DNA of 64,000 nt from Bacteroidales bacterium (GTDB lineage: Bacteria > Bacteroidota > Bacteroidia > Bacteroidales > UBA1715), in assembly GCA_024409235.1 (NCBI GenBank), contig JAKSUA010000007.1:37103-101102 (forward strand), given 5' to 3'. Positions 19,058 to 28,000 of the stretch are shown here, in pieces. Positions within the stretch are counted from its first letter, which is position 1; every line of letters starts with the position of its first letter. The notes beneath the pieces are model-generated. The model saw only the letters and a list, made by a program, of their open reading frames with translations. It ran no database searches and was not told the origin of the DNA. The position numbers and the translations under genes are program-made.

Positions 19058-22000
19058 ATGATGAAAAAAATATATCTATTGGGCTTGCTATGCACAATTT
19101 TTGCTATAAATGTGTTTTCACAGGCATTAACGTACAATCCTTCTCTCTTTATAAAAACAGAAATAAATGTTGGAAATCCGGCATATCCGTTCCCTCAATT
19201 CTTAGAGTACAAGGGGGGTGGAAAGTCTTTGGCGAAGTATAATGCAGAAGGTGTTACGCACGCGGATATGGAAAAAACGATGCGTGAGGCATACGAAATT
19301 ATGATGCACCGTTGTCGCTATATGGGTGGTACGCACTGTGGTGTGCCATACATTACATTTAACCATGAAAGTGTTCCGGGTAACTATGGAACATTCGTAT
19401 CCGAAGGTGATGGTTATGCATTGCTTGCAGCTGCAATTTTTGCAGATCAAAAGACATTCAATGGCTTGTACATGTGGATTCACGATAATCGTTTCAGTGG
19501 TGTGAAAAGATTTCAGGACGGCCGTGTGCTTCGTGCAACGGCGAATGATTATGCAGGTCCTTATTTGGCTGGATGGCAGTGTGATGAAACTACGACAAGT
19601 ATGTCGCCTTCTCACTCGGCAACAGATGGTGACGTCGATATAGCGATGGCGATGCTGATTGCTTATAAACAATGGGGTGAGTGGATGAAGCACGATGGTG
19701 AGATTGTTAAAGATTATGCAGGAAATCCAATTTCATTAAAATACGAAACGCAACGTGTTGTAGGAGCTTTGGTTGACACGTTAGGACAATGGGATCCTGG
19801 AAGTGGAGCTTTGACGGGAGAACTATGTGGTGTTGTTGGTATTGACGGTTATGAAAAACGTGGAAACTCTTGGGGGGAATTAACTCGTTGGCGTTTTACT
19901 GCAGAGGCTAATGCAATGTACCCTAATGTAAATGGACCATATAATGGAGGACCGAATCTATATGGAATATATGGAGGAAATTATATTGATTATGATGCTC
20001 CTTCGTACTTCGAGGAATTCTGGCGTTGGTTGAAAAATGGTGATGGAGTTGATGAAAACAATAAAGTGATGGCTCCGTGGGAAATCCATCAGTTTAAACG
20101 TGCTGCGGCATCGGGTAACTGGCTGAACCAACAGGCGTATGAACAAGGTTATCAGGCGTCTATTGGTCAGGTTATGATGTCTGAGGATGGGAAACCAACA
20201 TTCTCTGTTTATGTGGGAGGTGAAGATTTCCGTTATCCATGGCGACATATGATGGATTATTTGTGGCATGGAAATGCAGATTATGATTGGGATCCAAAAA
20301 CTCATCAGGTAATAGAAGGGAAAGTGAACAGATCTGAGTATGATATGGGGATGAGACATGCAGAACTGTTGAAAAATCCAACAAATGGTGGAAAACAATT
20401 GTGTTCGAAAATGGGAGCATCTCCAGATCCTGGACAACCTTTATGGTTTGGTGTGTCTCAAATACCACAGCAATGGAACTTAGACGGTACAGTTGGGCAG
20501 GATTATCACACGGTATATTCTCCGGGTGCGGGTTCTCCAGCTGCTGTTATTTCAGGAGACTTGGATTTGTTGGCAGATATATATCGTCAGTGCGAATTGT
20601 TGTGGGATGGTAACAATACTGCTGCGAAGTTGGATCCTGAAGAAAGATATATCGGTAGCACTCCAAAATATTTCCATGGTTGGTTCCGTGTTCTTGGCTT
20701 ATTAGTTTGTTCAGGAAATTTAGCTGCTCCTGAGGATATGAAACCGATTGCAAATATGAAAGTATATATGTCGGTAGATAAAACATACGCATACGAGGGC
20801 GATAAGGTTGGTTACACTGTTCAATATAGAAACTACGGAACTTTGGACGCCAAGGACGTAAAGATTCAAACTCCGCTTGATCCAGATTATACTTTTGTAA
20901 GTGCAACAAAAGGTGGTGTATATGATCCAGCAACGCATTCAATTACTTGGAATATAGGTACAGTTCCTGGTTTTAAAACAGGAGGGTTGGCTGCAACTCA
21001 GGATTCGGTTGCGTTTACGGTAAGAATAACAAGTTTGGAAAACTCGCGTGTATGCGAAACAAGTACAATTACAGGTTCAAATTTCGATGAATGGGTTAGT
21101 AACGAATATCCAAACCACGCAACATATACAATGGAACGCAACTGCGTAGATGTCTTGGCAAATCGTAGTTTGGTGTTGGAGAAAACGGCAAATAGAACAG
21201 AATTGAATCCAAATGATGTTGTTACATTCACGGTTAATTTTGAAAATGTGTCGTCAGATGATGCATGGATGAATGGTGGGCGCGATAATGTTCGTTTGTC
21301 ATATGGTAACTATTATATGCAGGGAAGTGCGTATCAATTTTATCATTTGTATCGTTTTTGGAATGATTCGTACGAGGCATATATAAATATGAGCAACTAT
21401 CGTTTGTCTTATTTTATGTATGACGCAGCTGCACAAGGTTTGTATGATGCAGCAAAAAATCCGACAGGATGGACATTTGTGGTGGATAACCAAAATGACC
21501 TTGACAAATACGGATATAATCCAGAAACAGGACCGATTACTTTTGCTTACCAGAAAATTCCACAAGGAGAAGATGAATTTGGAAAATGGAATCAGCGTTT
21601 GATGATTCGTTTTGCCGATGTGTTGATGGCACCTTCTACTCATGTGTATGACAAATTGGATTCACAATATTTATTGCATAAAGGTGTTTGGGGACCAGGT
21701 TTTATTCGTGCTCGTTTGGCTTCGAATCCATATTCAGACTTGTCTACTCGTGTACAAGATGACTGGTCATTCTCTACGGATATTACGGCAAAAACTATTG
21801 ATGGTCAAGGTGAAACATTTACGTTGGTAACACCTTGTTGGGCAAATTACGATGATTTAGGTTACGAAATTGATAACTATTCTCGTCATACATGTAGTGC
21901 TCCAACATCTAAATTGAAAAATTTTGAAAGGGTTTTAGTTGAAGAATTCGATGGTTATACTTGGCGTCGTATTCAAGGTCGTGGACCGCTTCCTGGAAAA

Positions 22001-25000
22001 GAAGCTTATAATGTAACAATTGTTGATACAATACCTAAGGAATTGTCTTTCAAAGAATTTGTGACGAAAAAAGCTTTGGGGATAGAAGCAACATATACGG
22101 CGGCTCCTGCAGGTGCTAATTACACAGGTATTGTAAAGTGGACAATCCCAGAAATGTTGGTAGGTGAGAGTGGAAAGCTTGTATATACTTGCGTGGCAAA
22201 AGATTTGGGCTGTCCAACAGTGGAAGATACATATTATATAAACGCTGCATGGATTTATTCCGACACGGATTCTCCAGATTCTTCTTCTGTGGAATTAATG
22301 ACAACATGTACAGATCTTCCTCCATATATTGAACCACAGACTTCGTTGTTTAAAACTGCTTCTCAGACAACGGCAACTGTTGGAGACGTGATTTCTTATG
22401 AGGTAAAATATATAAATACAACAGGAACTATTGTGGATGAAGACTGTTCTTCGTCTGCAAACTGGATGGCTATGGGAGGAAAAACGCTTCCTAATCCATC
22501 GGGAAGTAAATTCTCATTAAATACAAATGGTTCGAGTGCATATTTCTTTGGTCCGAAATATTCGTATGGTGAAAATGGTTCTGTGTATATTACATTTAGT
22601 GGATGTAATTCTACGACACAGGAATTGTATTTTGTTATGCGTTATGATAGTGGCATCCCTGGAACAGCATCATTTAAGGGCTTGGCTATGAAGTTGTTTA
22701 TTAATAAGGACGGCAAGAATAATTTTGGATACGAATTGTATGATAATGGGACAATGGTTGCTCGAGAAGGAACATCTTGGCAGGATGCAATGCAATTTGC
22801 TGGAAGTAATACAAATCCAACATTCAAGTTCGTATTAAATGAAGATCATTTATATATGTATGTAAATGATGAAGAAAATGAGTGGACAAGTGTGATGAAA
22901 GATTGGAAAGGTCTTTCAAAAGGAGCAGGGTACTTTGGTATATATGTCAATAGTAATGGTAACGGAGCCACTGCCTTAGATAATTTCAAAACAGAATTGG
23001 ATTATGCGTTTAATGTTACGTTGTATGATGAATTACCATCTGAGTTGACTGACATAAAAAATATTTCAGGTAACGGAAAACTTGCTTCAAATAAAATTAC
23101 CTGGCCTATGGTTGCAGGTCCAGTGAAACCAAATGAGGTAATAGCATATACATTTGATGCGACAGTAGATGAATGTAATAGTTTCATCAACAATTATGGA
23201 TTGGCTGATGTGTATGGTCAGGAAACATTGAAAGTCGTAAATTCTGTGAAATGTGGCGCAACAATTTGTCCTGATGCTCCTGATGTTGTGTCTCCAATTA
23301 CATATTGTAAAGGTCAAACTGCTCCGTCATTAATTGCAGATGGAAAGAAATTAAAATGGTACGATGCTGATATGGAATTTCTTGCATCTGGAACCGGACC
23401 TGTCCCATCAACGGAAAAAGTAGGCAGTTTTACATATTATGTTACTCAAACTGGTTCGTGTGAAAGTGATCCGTCGGAAATTGTGGTGGAAGTAATAGAA
23501 ACAGAAAAACCAACAGTTGAAGACATAACATTATGTAAAAATGATATGAATGTTTCTGCATTGACAGCAGAAGGAGAGGATTTGAAATGGTATAATAGTG
23601 ATGATGTTCAGTTGGATGCTGCACCAAAACCAGATGTCGCAGAAGAAGGTGATTTTTCTTTCTTTGTGACACAGACTGTGAACGAGTGTGAAAGTGAAAA
23701 GGCTGAAATCATTGTGACTGTAGGTGCTTTGGCAAAACCAACAGTAGAATCTCCTGTGAATTATTGTCAGGGATTGGAGGCTGAAGAATTGTCTGCAACT
23801 GCAGATGGAGGTGTGTTGCAGTGGTATTCTGTTGCTATAAACGGTACAGCTTTAGCGTCAACTCCAGTGCCAAGTACGGAAAATGTAGGTTCTGTATCGT
23901 ATTTTGTCTCACAAAAATCAGGAACTTGTGAAAGTGAACGTTCGGAAATTGTTGTCAATGTAAAATCTAATCCAGTAAGTTCAATTTCTGCAACTGCAGA
24001 ATCTTATTGTGGGGATAATTCTCCTATAACATTGTCGATAGAACCGAAGGATAAAAACTTTGATATGTCAAGCGCTTCATATCAATGGTATATTGATGGA
24101 AGTAAGTCGGGTAGTGTGGAATCAATATCTGAAGCTCAAGCCGGAACATATTCTTGTGTTCTTTCGCTTGATGGCTGTTCTTATACTACGGAAGAAGTCA
24201 CAATATCTCAATATGAAAATCCTACCTATACTATAACTGGTGCGGGAAGTTACTGCCCTGAATCGACAGAAAAAGAACCGGTTGTAATTACATTCACTTC
24301 TGGTGAAGCTCCGTTCTCTTTTACGGATGCGGTATTAGGTGAAGTCGTTTCAGAAACTAACGTTTATACAGTTGAGAATCCTAAGGGTGGAACATATAAA
24401 ATATCTATTTTAAAGGATGCACATGAATGTTCTATGGTTGAGGTTGGCTCAAGTGTTACTGTTGAGGATTTAGAAACTCCAGATTTGACAATTTCATCAA
24501 TTCCAGGAGTGTGCGCGGAAACAGAGTCGGTTGATATTAGTAAGTATGTTTCTGCTGGAAGGGAATCTGTTTCTTATTCAACAGACAAAGGAACTGTTAG
24601 TGCTGCTGGTATTCTAACAGGCTTGACAGCTGCTGGAGAATATAATGTATCCGTAACGGTTACAGGAAAAGTTGCTCCATATTGTACAAATACAAAAATT
24701 GCTACAGTGACTGTATTCTCTTTACCTGAAATTGCATTTGAAGAAGAATTGTCAGTGTGTGCTGATGCTGATTTACAAATAAATCCAACTATTACAACTG
24801 CTACGAGAAATTATTCTGTTGCATGGTCGGGAGATGCTGCTGAAAAATTAAATAGTAAAACGCTGATTCAACCAACGTTCAACGCTTCTGTCGAGAATGA
24901 GGAAATATTTACATTGAATTTAACCGTTATAGATGAAAATAAATGTTCTTCTAAAGAGGCAACAACTGTAAAAGTTAATCCTGTTCCAACAGTTTCGTTG

Positions 25001-28000
25001 ACAATGTCTGAAACAAGTTTTTGTGTTTCAGAATCAGAACCGCAGACAATAACAGCGAAGATTAGTCCAGAAGGAATAAAAGGAGATTATACTTGGGAGG
25101 CTGGAGATGCGGTAACTACTGCTAGTTCCGCAAAAATTACTCCAAGTTCTTGTCTGGTAGGAAAGAATGAAATAAAATATATGTTCGAAACAGAATCTGG
25201 TTGTGCTTCCGAATGGGCTGTACAGAACTTTACAGTGAAAGCATTGCCGGAAATTAGTCTTGCTCCAAGCAAAGCAGATATTTGTGTAAGTGGAGAAAAT
25301 AGTTCCGATGTAACAATGATTCCTTCTCAGTCTGTGGGAACATTTGAATATTCTATAAACAAAGGTACTATAGAAACAGATGGAACTTTTTCTGCATCAA
25401 ACGGTGTAGGTGAGTATGAAATAACACTGACATATACAGGAACAAATTCTTGTCAGAATGTTGCAACAACAACGGTGACAGTACATAAATTGCCTCAGGT
25501 TTCGTTTGCAGAAACAAATCCTAAAAAAGCTTGTTACAACTCAACATTAGTAGAATTAACAGTGCAACCTTCAGTTGAATCAGCTGCTGCATATAGCTTT
25601 ATAGGAACAGCGTCATCAACTACTTCAGATTTCAATCCTTCTGCAGCGGCAGTAGGGGAAAATACAATGACTTATATTTATACAGATGAAAATGGTTGTC
25701 AGAATTCTGCTTCTTGGATTATAAATGTGGAAAAAGTTGAGGCACCATCAATTGAGGCTCCAAATCCAAGAACTGTTACGGTGGAAGATGGAAATCTATT
25801 GGATGTGACAACAATGAAAGCAGTACCAAGCGTCGTGACAGATAATTTGATTTGGCAAGATGCGTCTAGAATAAAGTTGGCTGATGGAGCAGAATATACA
25901 AGTCCGGCAACAACGGAAGGTGTTTATCAGTTATTTGTGAAAGAATATAGAAATATAGAAGGCAATGATTGTTACAGCGATAGCACTCTTGCTACATTGG
26001 TTTTGTCTGACTGTAATGCAAAATCACCTATAGTTACAAATGAGAATGTTTGTGTTGGGGCAGGTGAAAATAATGAAGTAACAGTTACTTTAAATGCAAA
26101 TTATGCAGGAGAATCTACGGGTAGAAAAATCTCTTGGTTCGCATCATCTGATAATATAGAAAGTCAAACTCCAATGGTGGCAGGAGACGATGTAACAACA
26201 TGGGAAACTGTGGTAAATACAGAACAAGCGGATGTGTTCACATTTTATGTTGCTGAGTATTCTTCGGATAAGGATTGTTGGTCTTTCCCAACGCCGATAA
26301 GTGTTATAGTTAAACCGCTTCCAGAAATAGCAATAGAAGAGTTTACAAATAATGGAATCTTATGTTATTTTGAAGGTAGTTACTCTGCAGTGGGAACAAT
26401 TAATGGTGTTCGTTCTTCTGCGGGAACATGGTCGATAAAGGATGATGCTCTAGAAATTGGTGCAAATACAGGAGTAATTAGTACAAAATCGGCAGGAAAA
26501 ACTGATGGAAATTATACGGCAGTATATACATACACGGATGGATTCGGATGTACTGGTTCTGGCGAAAAAGACTTTTCTGTAGAATATCCAGAAATACCAA
26601 CATCTGACGGTTATCTTGGAATTGTAGCAGATCCAAAGCAAGTGTCAATTTCGGTGAACAAAACTTCTTTGGAAAAAGATGACGCTACAGTTCGTTGGTA
26701 TGGAAGTGAGACTTCTACAACGGCTTCAGCAACAGGAAATAGCTGGAGTCCTGACTTTGATCCTTCATTTGTTCATACTGCAACATATTATTTGACTCAG
26801 GAAGTAAATGGTTGTGAGAGTGAAAAAGGAACTTCTTTGGTGAAAATTGTGGAATGTCCATTTGAAAAACCTGAACCTACAAAAGAGACTGTTTCTCAAT
26901 GTGTTCGAAAAGATGGCAAAGTAGAAAGTCTGTCGGTTGCATTGCCTTCGTCAACAACTGTCTCTGCTGATTCTTGGGTATGGTTTTCTGAAGATGATTT
27001 GGAAAATCCACTAGAAAATTCAAATGTGACAAGTTTTGATGCGAATATCTCAACTGATGTTGCAATGAAGAAAGTGTTCTATGTTGCATATTATGCTACG
27101 CAGTCACCATTACCATCTTGTATGAGTGAAAAAGCTCAGATTACAGTGGAAATAAAACCATTACCTGAAATTGCTTTCGATGAAAATAATCAGAAAACGG
27201 TATGTCAGGATAAAGGGGATGTTGTTTGGGCTGTGAAAAAAGTTAATACGCATGAAAATGGTGCGGGTACAGGTGTATGGACATTGAATTATAAACAGGA
27301 TAATGGAATGTCGCAGAAAGGTGTATTTGATCCAGCAACATTTGGTGAAAAAACAGAAACATATAGGGTAACATATACTTATACTGATGGTGCTGGTTGT
27401 GTAGATTCAGTTTATGAAAATATTACGGTACAATATACTCCAATACCAGAGGTGAGTGATTTTAGTGCTTTAACAGAACAAAATGCAACTGTAATTGTTT
27501 CTGCAACTCCATTGACAGATGATGCGGTTGTTACATGGTATGATGCAAATGGATTGGAAAAATCAAAAGATAAAGATTTTGAGACTGCTGATCCAGGTAA
27601 TGTAGTTACGCATAAATCTTATTTTGCAACTCAAACAATAAATTCTTGTCAGAGCCAAAAAGCTGAGGCTAAAGTTGATATAATTGACTGTCCTGTTCCA
27701 AAACCAATAGTTGTTCAGCCAGAAGATATCTGTAATTATGATAATGCTCCGGAAATAACAGCGACAGCTGGAAATTGGATTTCTGGTGAACGTCCGGAAG
27801 GAACAGTTTCTTTTAGAATTTATGATTCAGAAGTTGACGGTGAAATGTTATCGGAATCTTCTAATGGTACATTTATTCCAGAAATTGATAATACAAAAGC
27901 TGCTGTTTATACATATTGGGTTTCTGAATATAATGTAAATGTAACTCCGTCTGCGTGTGAAAGTAAACGTTCAAAAGTATCGTTGACAGTGAAAAAAACA

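Noticed and set aside
19958..21643. Several 70-160-codon open frames inside the giant gene on both strands
   Set aside because: They lie within the GH8/DUF11 coding frame, have unusual composition and no recognisable motifs.
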